DNA of 64,000 bases, taken from the NCBI GenBank assembly GCA_020636195.1, contig JACJYH010000002.1, positions 434,001 to 498,000 on the forward strand, written 5' to 3'. This DNA is from Lewinellaceae bacterium. Its GTDB lineage: Bacteria > Bacteroidota > Bacteroidia > Chitinophagales > Saprospiraceae. Positions 45,168 to 55,287 of the stretch are shown one piece after another (positions within the stretch are counted from its first letter, which is position 1; each line of letters begins with the position of its first letter). Below the pieces are notes generated by a model, which had not been told where the DNA came from, searched no databases, and saw only the letters and a program-made list of their open reading frames with translations. The position numbers and the translations under genes are program-made.

Positions 45168-46250
45168 ATGCAAACACCTTCAAAATCTAAAAAAGCAACT
45201 AAACTCTTTACCTCCGGAAAGAAAGGAATGCCACCCGGAAGCCTTATTTATACAGGAAAACAACAAAGTCAGGAAATCATCATTGAAGTGATTCACTTTT
45301 CAAAAGATAACCACTTTTATGAATCAAAAACTATCACAGAGATACAAGATTTAGACACTTCTCAAGGAAAATATTGGATCAATATCATTGGTTTGAGCAA
45401 TGTAGATATTATCAAACAGGTCTGTGATAAATTTGGGATTCACTCGCTGTTTATCGAAGATATCCTCAATATCCACCAAAGACCAAAGCTGGAAGTGGAG
45501 CAGGATTACCTATATGTTCCCTTTAAAAGCTTTCATTGGAATGATGCAGAAATGCTTCTGGAATATGAGCAATTTTCTTTTATTTTGTTGAAAAATGTGT
45601 TGTTGACATTTCAGGAGCACGCAGGTGATCAGTTTGATGGTTTAAGAGATCGTATTTCCAAGGTTGATTCTGTGGTGAGAAACAAGGGATTGGATTATCT
45701 ATTTTATAGATTGATAGATGTAACTGTAGATCATTATTTTGAAGCCATTGAAAACATCGGTGATCATTTAGAAAATTTGGAAAACAAGATTTTAAAACAT
45801 CCTCATACTGAAGACATTGGTTTGGTCCAGGTTTTTAATAGGGAAATCATGATTCTTCGCAGGCATGTGTTCCCACTGAGAGAAGTACTGTTTAGGCTTT
45901 CCAATGCAGATCATCCGGTATTGGATATACAAACTAGGAAGTATTTTTTAGATGTTTTAGACCATACCATACAGGTTATTGACACCATAGAAACCTATCG
46001 AGAGATCAATTTTAGTTTGCGAGATTTGCAACTCAATACTATTTCTTACGAGATGAACCGCGTGGTGAAAACACTGACCATTATTTCCACTTATTTCATA
46101 CCTGTAACCTTTATTGTAGGTATTTATGGGATGAATTTCAGATACATGCCTGAGCTGAACCTTCGTTATGGCTATCTCTTTGTGTGGATTTTGATGATAT
46201 TGGTGGTCATCGGACTGACTGTATATTTCAGGAGGAAGAAATGGTTTTGA
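45168..46250 (+). CDS. corA: CorA family magnesium/cobalt transporter
   Basis: A 360-residue pentameric Mg2+/Co2+ channel. The long cytosolic alpha/beta and helical part (~50-295) leads into two C-terminal helices. The signature GIYGMNF near residue 320 at the end of helix 1 forms the selectivity filter, with the acidic MPELNL loop between helices. Last gene of the parAB operon and convergent with the esterase gene, 3 bp between stops. Confidence 0.95.
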   Translation: MQTPSKSKKATKLFTSGKKGMPPGSLIYTGKQQSQEIIIEVIHFSKDNHFYESKTITEIQDLDTSQGKYWINIIGLSNVDIIKQVCDKFGIHSLFIEDILNIHQRPKLEVEQDYLYVPFKSFHWNDAEMLLEYEQFSFILLKNVLLTFQEHAGDQFDGLRDRISKVDSVVRNKGLDYLFYRLIDVTVDHYFEAIENIGDHLENLENKILKHPHTEDIGLVQVFNREIMILRRHVFPLREVLFRLSNADHPVLDIQTRKYFLDVLDHTIQVIDTIETYREINFSLRDLQLNTISYEMNRVVKTLTIISTYFIPVTFIVGIYGMNFRYMPELNLRYGYLFVWILMILVVIGLTVYFRRKKWF

Positions 46251-46253
46251 TGC

Positions 46254-47408
46254 CTACCATTTTACAAACTTTACTGGAACATTTGAGTTCTTGAATTTGA
46301 CAAAATATTGACCGGCTGACAGTTTTGTAACATCAATTGAATTTTCGCCGACTGCACTATAAAAATCTATAAGCCTTTGCCCACTTAGGTTATATATACT
46401 TCCTTCCACAGGGACAGCTGTCGTTAGAAAAAGCATTTCATGAACCGGATTTGAACCTAAAACCGGAAGAACTGACACATCCGAAACAGCACTATTTATT
46501 TGTAAAGAAAATCTCTTGAAAAAAGCCCATATCTCCTCACTTGCTTTAAAATCCTTTGATGTGACATCAATATCAATGATAGCGCCTGGCCAAGTGTGTG
46601 CGCCACCGGTTACTTTGATGAATTGTACTTCTGATCCATTTTTTCCCGAAGCATACACATAACGCTCACTCGTAGTGTTGTCATTTGTGTTGATATCCGT
46701 AAAAGGGGTTATTGTTGGAGTTTTTTGACATCCGTTATGATCCACCCAAAATTTTACCACGCTTTCTATTGGGGCGGAGATCGGTGATAGCCCAGTGTAA
46801 GGCACTACTTGATCATTGGTGCCATGAATCTGCATTACAGGCATAGGAACGTTTGTACTACATAATCCTACGTTTGCCGGTACCATTGAACCAGCAACGG
46901 ATGCTATTGCAGCTATTTTATTGGGTAAGTTGCAGGCTAAATAATAGCTCATGAAACCTCCATTAGATAGACCGCATGCGTAGATGCGCTGTTTGTCAAC
47001 ACTATAATTATTTACCAAATAATCTATGAGATCAGAGGTAAACAAGACATCATCTGCTGTGCTTCCGAATGACCAACCTACATTCCAAGCTGCATTGATT
47101 CCATCAGGGTAAATTACAATGAATCCTTCTTTATCGGCAACTGGATCCATTTGGGTGTATATTTCTTGCTCCAAAGCATTTGAACCGTAACCATGCATAT
47201 TGATCACTACAGGTCTATCTTTGGTATCAGAAATATTCGATGGAAAATGTATTCTAAAAGATCGATTTATACCATTTGAAGCCAAAGAAAATACCTGTGT
47301 GGTTTGGCCACTCATTTCCAAAATAACAGATATAAAAACAATGACAATCATTGCAGATTTGCAAATGTCTTTGGTGATTGTACTTGTGTAAATTTTGCGA
47401 ATGTTCAC
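46254..47408 (-). CDS. Secreted PHB depolymerase/feruloyl-esterase-like hydrolase with T9SS type A domain
   Basis: A 384-residue esterase from GTG 47408. The signal peptide is long, hydrophobic ~20-35, ending MSGQ. The alpha/beta hydrolase domain (~40-300) resembles the Esterase_phb/LpqC family. It has the oxyanion segment INMHGYGSNA, the nucleophile Ser in CGLSNGGFMS near residue 148, and a His in GGAHTWPG near 270. C-terminal residues ~315-384 (SNPVHEMLFL, LSAGQYFVKF) are the T9SS type A sorting signal. Such enzymes deacetylate or cleave feruloyl or PHB esters. The internal ATG at 47351 would remove the basic n-region and is less likely. Confidence 0.85.
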   Translation of the reverse strand: MNIRKIYTSTITKDICKSAMIVIVFISVILEMSGQTTQVFSLASNGINRSFRIHFPSNISDTKDRPVVINMHGYGSNALEQEIYTQMDPVADKEGFIVIYPDGINAAWNVGWSFGSTADDVLFTSDLIDYLVNNYSVDKQRIYACGLSNGGFMSYYLACNLPNKIAAIASVAGSMVPANVGLCSTNVPMPVMQIHGTNDQVVPYTGLSPISAPIESVVKFWVDHNGCQKTPTITPFTDINTNDNTTSERYVYASGKNGSEVQFIKVTGGAHTWPGAIIDIDVTSKDFKASEEIWAFFKRFSLQINSAVSDVSVLPVLGSNPVHEMLFLTTAVPVEGSIYNLSGQRLIDFYSAVGENSIDVTKLSAGQYFVKFKNSNVPVKFVKW

Positions 47409-47707
47409 TTTTAAAGAACTTTTTTTTAGAGTATGTTTAAAATTTATCCTTTAGCAAGAAAATGTTGTATTTTGGCTACAAATTCGTTAAATTTTTCGTC
47501 GAATTGCCAACATTCGACTGTAAAATTTGCCTTTTTTCGTCCAAAATAATTCCATTTTATTTTCCAAAAACAAAATTTAAACATCCTCTTAATTTTAGAA
47601 ACTCAATGATGTATGTAATAAAAAATCACATTTCTCATTTAGTGGCATGATTAAACATTGTATTGTTCGTTGAGAATCCAATACACTATCTGTTTAAATC
47701 AATCAAT
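47409..47707. other. Spacer without visible genes
   Basis: About 300 bp between the esterase and infC. It has a 6-bp stem (GTATTG/CAATAC near 47660-47685) of uncertain meaning and no credible ORF. The usual rpmI and rplT genes are not here. Confidence 0.45.
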
Positions 47708-48298
47708 CTATTTTGCTTTCTTTTTTGGGGATATGATTACGATCATACGCTTACCTTCCAATTTCGGCAATTCTTCGGCTGCGCCAAACTCTTCCAGTTC
47801 CTTTAAAAATCTCAATAATATCAACTCACCGCGATCTTTAAACACGATAGCTCTACCTTTGAAGTGGACGTATGCTTTGATTTTAGCACCTTCTTCTAAG
47901 AATTTAAGGGCATGTTTGAGTTTGAATTCAAAATCGTGCTCATCAGTATTGGGGCCGAATCGAATTTCTTTTACGACGGTTTTTGCGGTTTTTGCTTTGA
48001 GCTCTTTTTCCTTTTTCTTTCTATCGTATATAAACTTTTTATAATCTATGATTTTGCAAACGGGAGGCTCAGCATTAGGGCTAATTTCTACGAGATCCAT
48101 TTCCATTTCCCTTGCCCAGTTCAGGACTTGATTGGTGTAATATACTCCGGTTTCTATGTTTTTATTTGCTGCTACGCTGACTTCATCGAGGTTGTCACCG
48201 ACTAATCTCACACGTGGTGATGTGATTTCTTGGTTAAGTTTGTATTGATATTTGTCATCCTGAGCCTTATTTGAAGGCTGAATTCTTCCTCTTGCCAA
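47708..48298 (-). CDS. infC: Translation initiation factor IF-3
   Basis: A 196-residue IF-3 with both domains. The N-domain (~20-95) contains [14 protein letters not shown] and [12 protein letters not shown], and the C-domain (~105-190) contains [11 protein letters not shown] and KAYVHFKGR. It prevents premature subunit joining and checks the start codon. The gene has no ATG: between an in-frame TAA at 48316-48314 and the conserved N-domain only ATC (48307) or TTG (48298) can start it. A rare start codon is the classic basis of infC autoregulation. A -7 box lies about 45 bp upstream. rpmI and rplT, normally adjacent, are absent here. Confidence 0.95.
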   Translation of the reverse strand: MARGRIQPSNKAQDDKYQYKLNQEITSPRVRLVGDNLDEVSVAANKNIETGVYYTNQVLNWAREMEMDLVEISPNAEPPVCKIIDYKKFIYDRKKKEKELKAKTAKTVVKEIRFGPNTDEHDFEFKLKHALKFLEEGAKIKAYVHFKGRAIVFKDRGELILLRFLKELEEFGAAEELPKLEGKRMIVIISPKKKAK

Positions 48299-48341
48299 AT
48301 GATAGATATTTTGTTATAAAAATGTTTATTATATTAGTGTG

Positions 48342-48349
48342 CAAATATA
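48342..48349 (-). promoter_or_regulatory. -7 box TATATTTG for infC
   Basis: On the minus strand TATATTTG matches TAnnTTTG, about 45 bp ahead of the infC start, between clpC and infC. Confidence 0.55.
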
Positions 48350-48395
48350 AGAGATGTCTGTATATATAACTTATTTAGTGCTCAATAATTTTAAA

Positions 48396-50945
48396 TTATT
48401 TGCCTTGTTCGTCAGCTTTCTTGTGCTTGGTCTCTGCCGCACTGATCTCGATGGCTGTCTTGTCTTCACTCAATTTTGCCATTAACTTGGAGCCTTTTGC
48501 AGGATTTTCTGCCAAAATAAACTCAGCCAATGGATCTTCTACGTATTTTTGAATGGCTCTCGCCAATGGTCTCGCACCAAATTGTGGATCAAAACCTTTA
48601 TCAGCCACAAACTCTTTTGCTTCTTCTGTCAATGAAAGTGATAACTCAAGATTGTTCATCCTATTGAACAATTGCTGCAATGTGATATCGATGATGTTGA
48701 ATATATCACTTTTTTCAAGGCTATTGAAGATCACAACGTCATCAATTCTATTGAGAAATTCAGGAGAAAAAGTCTTTTTGAGTGCTGATTGAATGACAGC
48801 TTTGGTATTTTCTTCCGCATTGTCTTGTCTTGCAGCTGTGGCAAATCCAAGACCTTGGCCGAAGTCTTTCAACTGACGTACACCAATATTGGAAGTCATG
48901 ATGATCAATGTATTTTTAAAGTCAACCTTCCTTCCTAAACCATCTGTGAGCTGTCCATCATCCAGTACTTGTAAAAGAATGTTATAAATATCCGGATGTG
49001 CTTTTTCTATTTCATCTAATAAAATAACTGAATAGGGTTTTCTTCTCACCTTTTCTGTGAGCTGCCCACCTTCTTCGTAACCCACGTAGCCCGGAGGCGC
49101 TCCAATCAATCTAGATACTGAAAATTTTTCCATGTATTCAGACATATCTATTCTGATGAGCGCATCGTCATTGTCAAATAAATATCTTGCCAATGCCTTC
49201 GCCAATTCAGTCTTTCCTACTCCTGTAGGACCTAGGAAAATAAATGAGCCTATCGGTTTGTTTGGATCTTTTAAACCAACCCTGTTTCTTTGGATGGCTT
49301 TAGTGACCTTTTTAATGGCTTCGCTCTGACCAATAATGACGCTGCCCAAGTCAGAGTTCATTTTTACAAGCTTGCTTGATTCGGTCTCTGCCACTTTGCG
49401 GACAGGAATGCCAGTCATCATTGCGACAACTTCAGCTATGTCATCTTCGTTAACAGGATATCGCTTGGTTTTCGATTCTTTATCCCATTCTTCTTTATTA
49501 TGCTCAAGTTTTCTAAGCAATTTTGATTCTTGATCTCTCAAATCAGCTGCCAACTCATACTGCTGATTCTTGACTGCGCTATTTTTTTGTTCTTTGATAC
49601 CCTCAATCTCTTTTTCGAGATCTTCGATAAATTTTGGAACATGGATGTTCTTGAGATGCGTTCTTGCTCCAACTTCATCCATGACATCTATCGCTTTATC
49701 AGGGAAAAACCTATCGGAGATATATCTTTCGCTCAATTTCACACAGGCTACTACCGCATCATCGGAATATGTGACATTGTGGAAGTCTTCATATTTCCCT
49801 TTGATATTGTGCAAAATATGAACAGTTTCTTCAGCAGATGGTGGATCAACCATGACCTTTTGAAATCTGCGGTCTAGAGCACCATCTTTTTCAATATACT
49901 GTCTGTATTCATCTAATGTGGAAGCACCGATACATTGTAATTCACCACGTGCTAATGCGGGTTTGAATATATTGGAAGCGTCCAATGAACCTGTAGCCCC
50001 TCCTGCTCCCACGATGGTATGAATTTCATCAATAAATAGAATAATATCCCTCGCTTTTTCTAGCTCAGTCATGATGGCTTTCATCCTTTCTTCAAACTGT
50101 CCTCTATACTTTGTTCCTGCCACCAAAGCAGCTAAGTCGAGCATGACAACACGTTTATTGAAAAGAGTTCTTGAAACCTTTCTTTGTAAGATTCTAAGCG
50201 CCAAACCTTCTACTATGGCAGTCTTACCCACGCCTGGTTCGCCGATCAGGATTGGGTTGTTTTTCTTTCTACGACTTAAAATTTGGGAAACACGTTCTAT
50301 TTCTACGTCTCTACCAATGATTGGATCTAATTTTCCTTCATCAGCTAGGCGTGTCACGTCTCTGCCGAAATTATCAAGTACGGGTGTTCTAGATTTGCTT
50401 TGAGATTTTCTTGCAGTGCTGAAAGCGTCATTGTCATCATCGTCCATCGGAATGTCAGAATCTGACTGGGCTTGTGACAATGTATCTCTTGCATCAGATT
50501 CGTGTTTTACAAACTCCAACTCAGACCTGAAGACTTCATAATCAATGTTGAAATCATGCAATACCTTGTTTGCAGCGTTATCATCATGTTTTAAAATCGA
50601 CAACATCAAATGTTCAGGATTGATCTCAACACTTTTGTACACTTTGGCTTCTAATGAAGTTACCTTCAGAACCATAGCAGCATGCTTGTTTAGAGGCACT
50701 TCATTATAATTATATGATGTACCAAGGGTTGGCCTTATCGGATTGACCTTCTCAATCTTATATTTTAATTCATCCATGTCCACAGAAAGCGCTCTAAGTA
50801 CCTTCACCGGTAGTGTATCTGTTTCTTGGATGAGCCCTAATAAAAAATGTTCTGTTCCAATAAAGTCATGACCCAACCTGACAGCTTCATCTTTGCTATT
50901 CTTGATGATCTTTTTGACTTTTGCTGAAAATTTTCTGTTGTCCAT
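48396..50945 (-). CDS. clpC: ATP-dependent Clp protease ATP-binding subunit ClpC
   Basis: An 849-residue AAA+ unfoldase. Two N-terminal Clp_N repeats cover ~5-150, and the D1 AAA+ has Walker [10 protein letters not shown] near 235. The M domain with a UVR motif covers ~425-470, and D2 AAA+ has Walker [10 protein letters not shown] near 575. A ClpB_D2-small domain and a Lys-rich tail close the protein. ClpC works with ClpP and adaptor proteins in protein quality control. The UVR motif and single M domain separate it from ClpB. It is a single gene with its own promoter. Confidence 0.96.
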   Translation of the reverse strand: MDNRKFSAKVKKIIKNSKDEAVRLGHDFIGTEHFLLGLIQETDTLPVKVLRALSVDMDELKYKIEKVNPIRPTLGTSYNYNEVPLNKHAAMVLKVTSLEAKVYKSVEINPEHLMLSILKHDDNAANKVLHDFNIDYEVFRSELEFVKHESDARDTLSQAQSDSDIPMDDDDNDAFSTARKSQSKSRTPVLDNFGRDVTRLADEGKLDPIIGRDVEIERVSQILSRRKKNNPILIGEPGVGKTAIVEGLALRILQRKVSRTLFNKRVVMLDLAALVAGTKYRGQFEERMKAIMTELEKARDIILFIDEIHTIVGAGGATGSLDASNIFKPALARGELQCIGASTLDEYRQYIEKDGALDRRFQKVMVDPPSAEETVHILHNIKGKYEDFHNVTYSDDAVVACVKLSERYISDRFFPDKAIDVMDEVGARTHLKNIHVPKFIEDLEKEIEGIKEQKNSAVKNQQYELAADLRDQESKLLRKLEHNKEEWDKESKTKRYPVNEDDIAEVVAMMTGIPVRKVAETESSKLVKMNSDLGSVIIGQSEAIKKVTKAIQRNRVGLKDPNKPIGSFIFLGPTGVGKTELAKALARYLFDNDDALIRIDMSEYMEKFSVSRLIGAPPGYVGYEEGGQLTEKVRRKPYSVILLDEIEKAHPDIYNILLQVLDDGQLTDGLGRKVDFKNTLIIMTSNIGVRQLKDFGQGLGFATAARQDNAEENTKAVIQSALKKTFSPEFLNRIDDVVIFNSLEKSDIFNIIDITLQQLFNRMNNLELSLSLTEEAKEFVADKGFDPQFGARPLARAIQKYVEDPLAEFILAENPAKGSKLMAKLSEDKTAIEISAAETKHKKADEQGK

Positions 50946-50991
50946 TGGTGAATTTTAAAAGTGTGTAAAATCGCTGGAACACTTTTGACGT

Positions 50992-50999
50992 CAAAGATA
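50992..50999 (-). promoter_or_regulatory. -7 box TATCTTTG for clpC
   Basis: The minus strand reads TATCTTTG, 47 bp ahead of the clpC start. No CtsR-like operator was recognised. Confidence 0.5.
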
Positions 51000-51167
51000 T
51001 AATGAAAATCACATATTTATAGCGATAAAAGTGAATATCCTTCATTTTTACTACAAAATGATACCATCTTAACAAAAAATGCTACTTTGTCATGTGCCGT
51101 TTTGAGCATTTTTTAAATATTTAACTTTTAATTAATGGTTTTGAATAAAAATATTGAAGTGTTGGAA

Positions 51168-51199
51168 TTTGGATATCTTAGCACAAATAAATACTTTTG
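51168..51199 (+). promoter_or_regulatory. Promoter of the STAS protein operon
   Basis: TTTG at 51168-51171 and TACTTTTG at 51192-51199 have a 20-nt spacer, 40 bp before ATG 51240. Confidence 0.65.
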
Positions 51200-51239
51200 C
51201 GCTCCTTTTTGATTAAAGAGAGGGTCAACAAATTAGAGT

Positions 51240-51620
51240 ATGAAATTCAATATAGATAAGTCAGAAAGATATACCATCTTGACATTGAATGAGGATAATT
51301 TGAATTCTATTCTCGCGCCAGATTTAAAATCCGAATTTATTTTCTTCAGAAATGAAGGCGTTAGAAATTTAATCTTGGATTTGAATCATGTAAAGTATGT
51401 CGATTCGTCAGGATTAAGCGCCATATTGACAGCTAATAGATTGTGGAAAGATTATGGCGCCTTTATTCTTGCAGGAGCACATAGCCCTTCAGTGAAGAAG
51501 TTGATTGAAATATCAAGATTGGAATCCATTCTTACGATCATTCCAACGGTTGAGGAAGCCATTGATTTTGCGTTTATGAATGATTTGGAGACAGAGCTCA
51601 CCAAAGACGCTGAAGAATAA
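51240..51620 (+). CDS. STAS-domain anti-sigma factor antagonist
   Basis: A 126-residue single STAS domain protein. The motif VKYVDSSGLSAIL near residue 55 carries the conserved phosphorylatable Ser of SpoIIAA/RsbV-type antagonists. In partner switching the dephosphorylated form frees a sigma factor from its anti-sigma kinase. No anti-sigma kinase or sigma factor is next to it; a SpoIIE-type phosphatase lies 13 kb left. The next gene starts one base after its stop. Confidence 0.9.
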   Translation: MKFNIDKSERYTILTLNEDNLNSILAPDLKSEFIFFRNEGVRNLILDLNHVKYVDSSGLSAILTANRLWKDYGAFILAGAHSPSVKKLIEISRLESILTIIPTVEEAIDFAFMNDLETELTKDAEE

Positions 51621-51621
51621 G

Positions 51622-53061
51622 ATGTCAAAATTTGGGGTTAGGCATTCACAAAGTCACCCATCCATTTATCTAGAGTATTTGTTGTATTTTTTGGCCATCA
51701 TCATGTTGTGGTGGGTTCAAGATCATTTTTTTTTCTGGGATACCGTTCAGTTTTCCGGAAAACATGGACTCTACTATTTTCAGCATTATTGTGAAGCTGT
51801 ACTTCTTCCGGATGATTTTGATAGCGGCCATATTCCAATTTTTGGATTTTACTTAGCGTCAATATGGAAGATTTTTGGAATATCCCTTCCCATTTCTCAT
51901 TGGGCCATGCTCCCATTTATACTCATGATCATATTTTTTACGGTTCAGATTGCCAATGCTTTTGAAAATCGCTTACTTTTCACTAGTTTGCTGATCTTAT
52001 TATTGATTTGTGATCCTACGTTACTTGCACAAATGACACTAGTATCTCCGGATGTCGTTTTAATGGCCTTTTTTACAATGACGTTATATGGATTTATAGC
52101 AAAAAAATCATACTTTAGATGGATAGGATTGATGGGTTTAGGACTTATAAGTATCAGAGGTTTGATGGTGGTTGGTGCTTTTTTTATATTTGAATTTGTA
52201 AATTACGACAAACAAAAACTGGTTCAGTGGAGATTATGGTTACCTTACCTTACTGTAGGTCTTATGGTTCTCACATACGCCCTTTATCATTATTTGACCC
52301 GAGGATGGTTAGGATTTCACTCGGATTCGCCCTGGTATGAAAGTTTTGCTATTCTAACTCTTAGGGACGTACCCAAGCATTTTATAATATTTTGGTGGAG
52401 ACTTCTAGATTTTGGAAGGGTAGGACTTTGGATTTCTGTTGCTTTAGTCATCATACTGAAAAAAATGGACATCCTTAGCTATTTTAAAAAACAAGATGAA
52501 AAAATGAAAATGCTTTATACCTTGGCATTGATTCTTGTGCTTGTTTTTTTGTTTAATTTTATCTTGTTCAAAGGCGTCAATGCTCACAGATATTTACTAC
52601 CATTGATCTATGTTTTGACACTTGTTTTTTTCAAATTTATAACAGAACATGGAGCAGTATTTGCCAATAAATTGTTGCTCTTTTCACTGGTCATGCTGCT
52701 TTTGGGTCATTTTTGGATTTATCCATCATGCATATCACAAGGTTGGGATGCTAGTTTAGTACATTTGCCCTATTACGAACTAAGAAATGAAATGTTGGAT
52801 TATTTGGATAATGAAAAAATTGCAATAGAAAATGTAGGTTGCCAATTTCCAAACCTTGCCGAAAGGCAATATATAGATTTACGCATAGGTGATACATCTC
52901 ATTTTAGTAAGTCAAACATTCCATCGGACAAATACATTTTATATTCAAATATATATAATGATTTTATAGATAATGAATTAGACGAAATTATAAATCAATA
53001 TCACCCAATAAAAGAACTTTCCAAAGGTGGAATATTTCTGACTTTATATAAAAAAAACTAG
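51622..53061 (+). CDS. Multispanning membrane protein, glycosyltransferase family 39-like
   Basis: From ATG 51622 (the frame is open upstream inside the STAS gene, but only this ATG gives a normal N-terminus) the protein has 479 residues. About ten membrane helices are spread over residues 18-370, and a short soluble C-terminal domain follows. The first loop, with WDTVQFSGKHG and FDSGHIPIFG, resembles the acidic first extracellular loop of GT39/ArnT-like lipid-linked sugar transferases. The sequence match is loose, so this is a membrane protein of the GT39-like shape rather than a firm call. It probably shares the STAS transcript (1 bp gap). Confidence 0.6.
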   Translation: MSKFGVRHSQSHPSIYLEYLLYFLAIIMLWWVQDHFFFWDTVQFSGKHGLYYFQHYCEAVLLPDDFDSGHIPIFGFYLASIWKIFGISLPISHWAMLPFILMIIFFTVQIANAFENRLLFTSLLILLLICDPTLLAQMTLVSPDVVLMAFFTMTLYGFIAKKSYFRWIGLMGLGLISIRGLMVVGAFFIFEFVNYDKQKLVQWRLWLPYLTVGLMVLTYALYHYLTRGWLGFHSDSPWYESFAILTLRDVPKHFIIFWWRLLDFGRVGLWISVALVIILKKMDILSYFKKQDEKMKMLYTLALILVLVFLFNFILFKGVNAHRYLLPLIYVLTLVFFKFITEHGAVFANKLLLFSLVMLLLGHFWIYPSCISQGWDASLVHLPYYELRNEMLDYLDNEKIAIENVGCQFPNLAERQYIDLRIGDTSHFSKSNIPSDKYILYSNIYNDFIDNELDEIINQYHPIKELSKGGIFLTLYKKN

Positions 53062-53139
53062 CAATAATTATATGCTGAAATGTAACCATCATGCATGATA
53101 TCTATCACTTTGGTAGAAAGTAAAATCATAAAAATAATA

Positions 53140-53166
53140 AAAACCTTGGTGGGTGTGGTGGGTTTT
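53140..53166 (+). repeat. G-rich hairpin-like motif
   Basis: AAAACC (53140-53145) can pair with GGTTTT (53161-53166) around a loop containing GGTGGGTGTGGTG. With the GG of the right arm it has four G-runs, able to form a two-tier G-quadruplex, striking in AT-rich surroundings. It may be a weak terminator for the gene ending at 53061 or a control site for the gene at 53208. Confidence 0.3.
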
Positions 53167-53207
53167 AAAATTATTTTATTACATTTACAACACAAAATTT
53201 CACCTAT

Positions 53208-54287
53208 ATGGCATTAAAAGACTTAATACAACAATTAGCCACAGAGACGAATGATCCCTGTGTTACCATTTCACTGAATACACATAGGACGCATCCTGAT
53301 AATCTCAAAGATGGTATTTTATTGAAGAACACCATCAAAGGTGCGGAGGAACGATTAATTGAAAAATATGGTAAGAGGAATATTGCTTCCATACTTGAAT
53401 ATTTAGAAGAAGTACCCAAAGAAATTGACTCAAATTATAATCTTGATAGTTTACATCTATTTGTGTCCAATGATACCCAAGAGTTTATCAGATCACCTTG
53501 GCCAACACACCATGCCGGAGTGCACATTTCGGAACATTTTGCTATAAGACCGCTGATAAAAGCTTACAATCGAAGTGAAGAATATATGATCATGGTCGTT
53601 ACCCAAAATGGTGTGCATATGTATGAGGCGCTCAATGATGTTATACTCAACGAGGTCAGAAATGAAGATTTCCCATATACTGAGAATACACACCATATCT
53701 TGCACTCTGACAGACGTACGGATCCAAAGCAAATAGATGATATGATGCGAGAGTATCTCAATAAATTGGATAGGGCAGTTGTAAAACTTCACCACGATAC
53801 AAATTTCCAATGCATTGTCATTTCTACGGATGAAGTGTATCATAAGCTTTTGGAAGTGGCAGACAGACCTCAAGTATATCTAGGCCATGCCTCTATCAAT
53901 TTCAACCATGTTACAGAACACGATTTGTCTCACCAGGCTTATGAAATACTCAAAAATTCTCAAAATATTAGACGCCGAAATGCTTTAGATGAGATCAATG
54001 AAGCAGTAGGTCATGGAAAGGTTTTAACTGATTTGCAAGAAATTTTTCAAGCTTCTTTAGATGGTCGTGGTGATCTTTTGATGGTGTTACAAGATTTTGA
54101 ACAAGCCGTGGTCATGACAGGCGATAGAACATTTCAAACTGTGGATGACCCGCATACGCCTCATGCGATAGACGATATTACTAGCACCATAGCTTGGGAA
54201 GTGATGTCCAAAAAAGGAAGGGTGATTTTTACAGAAGATACCAATTTGAAAAAAGTTGGAAGCATCGTTTTAAAGACGAGGTGGTAA
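53208..54287 (+). CDS. baeRF-like protein (bacterial archaeo-eukaryotic release-factor-like family)
   Basis: A 359-residue protein without a signal peptide. The pattern fits the baeRF families: an N-terminal CVTISLNTHRTHP strand, a central segment with FAIRPLIKAYNRSEEYMIMVV, and a C-terminal L7Ae-like part with RGDLLMVLQDFEQA and a closing strand SIVLKTRW. These resemble domains of eukaryotic release factor eRF1 and may act on ribosomes during stress; no experimental role is established for this member. The peptide-release GGQ motif is not visible. It is a single gene. Confidence 0.65.
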   Translation: MALKDLIQQLATETNDPCVTISLNTHRTHPDNLKDGILLKNTIKGAEERLIEKYGKRNIASILEYLEEVPKEIDSNYNLDSLHLFVSNDTQEFIRSPWPTHHAGVHISEHFAIRPLIKAYNRSEEYMIMVVTQNGVHMYEALNDVILNEVRNEDFPYTENTHHILHSDRRTDPKQIDDMMREYLNKLDRAVVKLHHDTNFQCIVISTDEVYHKLLEVADRPQVYLGHASINFNHVTEHDLSHQAYEILKNSQNIRRRNALDEINEAVGHGKVLTDLQEIFQASLDGRGDLLMVLQDFEQAVVMTGDRTFQTVDDPHTPHAIDDITSTIAWEVMSKKGRVIFTEDTNLKKVGSIVLKTRW

Positions 54288-54659
54288 TCACATCATCTTT
54301 CGTTGGGAGAGTTCATTATTTCTGATGATCTCTTCCTGTATTCTTCTGAGCGTATCAAGTGCAATATTCTGATATTTGATCAGGGAATCAGGGTATGCTT
54401 GAAGTTGTTCAAGCATTTTTCTAATCTCTTGGGGAGAAGTATTCTTATGTTGGCAATACACATTTAGATAACTTTCTTCAATGCTGTCTTGAATGGTTTT
54501 TTCTGATAAAATACTACTGCTGTGGATGGTATAATAATCGACAAGAAGATGTACCACTTTTTCCTGATCGAAAGTGATGTCAGATGTTTTCTTTTTAGGG
54601 ACACAAGAGATTGTACCTAGAGAAATTATTAACCAAAACGAAAATTTGAAATCCAACAC
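54288..54659 (-). CDS. DUF4296 lipoprotein
   Basis: A 123-residue lipoprotein with lipobox ISC (Cys near residue 19). The DUF4296 pattern follows: a helix around VVHLLVDYYTIHSS, then ESYLNVYCQHKNTSPQEI and LQAYPDSLIKYQNIA. The family is almost confined to Bacteroidota and has no known role. It follows sixA by 4 bp, so the two are cotranscribed. Confidence 0.8.
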   Translation of the reverse strand: MLDFKFSFWLIISLGTISCVPKKKTSDITFDQEKVVHLLVDYYTIHSSSILSEKTIQDSIEESYLNVYCQHKNTSPQEIRKMLEQLQAYPDSLIKYQNIALDTLRRIQEEIIRNNELSQRKMM

Positions 54660-54663
54660 CTCG

Positions 54664-55155
54664 TCAATAATTTAATTCTTTCGGAGTGATGATTTCTTCG
54701 AGGTTTAAATCACTGAATTGGATTTTTGACCAAGGTTTGCTATGGCGTGTAATAACTATGCTGCAAGTGGGTAGATCAGCAATGAATTTCTTTGACACCA
54801 TATTAGCAATTTCTGTCATTGCAGGATTATGTCCCACCAAAGCCACGGTTGAAATGTTTTCATCCAATTCTCCGATCGCTTCTATATACTCATAAGGATC
54901 TCCATGGTATAAATTGGATTTAAATATTATTTCTGTACCCAAAGCTTCAGAGAAAAAATTTGCCGTTTGAGTGGTACGCTTTGCAGGACTTGAAATGATA
55001 AGGTCTAATTTACTAAGTTTATTTTTGAGACTTTGAGCCATCAAAGGTGCGTCATGCAATCCTTTTTGATCCAATGGCCTATCAAAATCTTTTAAAGAAA
55101 AATCCGCCCAAGATGATTTTGCATGGCGAATAAAAACAACATGTTTCACAAGCAA
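54664..55155 (-). CDS. sixA: SixA-like phosphohistidine phosphatase
   Basis: A 163-residue histidine phosphatase with the RHG-type motif FIRHAKSSW at residue 8 (here RHA, as in SixA). Other family features are SSPAKRTTQTA near 55 and LVGHNPAM near 110. SixA removes phosphate from His in phosphotransfer proteins. No phosphotransfer protein lies nearby. It is the first gene of a pair with the DUF4296 lipoprotein. Confidence 0.9.
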   Translation of the reverse strand: MLVKHVVFIRHAKSSWADFSLKDFDRPLDQKGLHDAPLMAQSLKNKLSKLDLIISSPAKRTTQTANFFSEALGTEIIFKSNLYHGDPYEYIEAIGELDENISTVALVGHNPAMTEIANMVSKKFIADLPTCSIVITRHSKPWSKIQFSDLNLEEIITPKELNY

Positions 55156-55287
55156 GATAGATTACTGAAAAATAAACATCCAAAACACTCAAAAGATGTC
55201 ATTTGATAGAATAAATTTTAGTTAATTATTCGAATTCATAGAACTTTTGTTGGTGATAATTCATTATGCAAATGCAAATTTAAAAAT

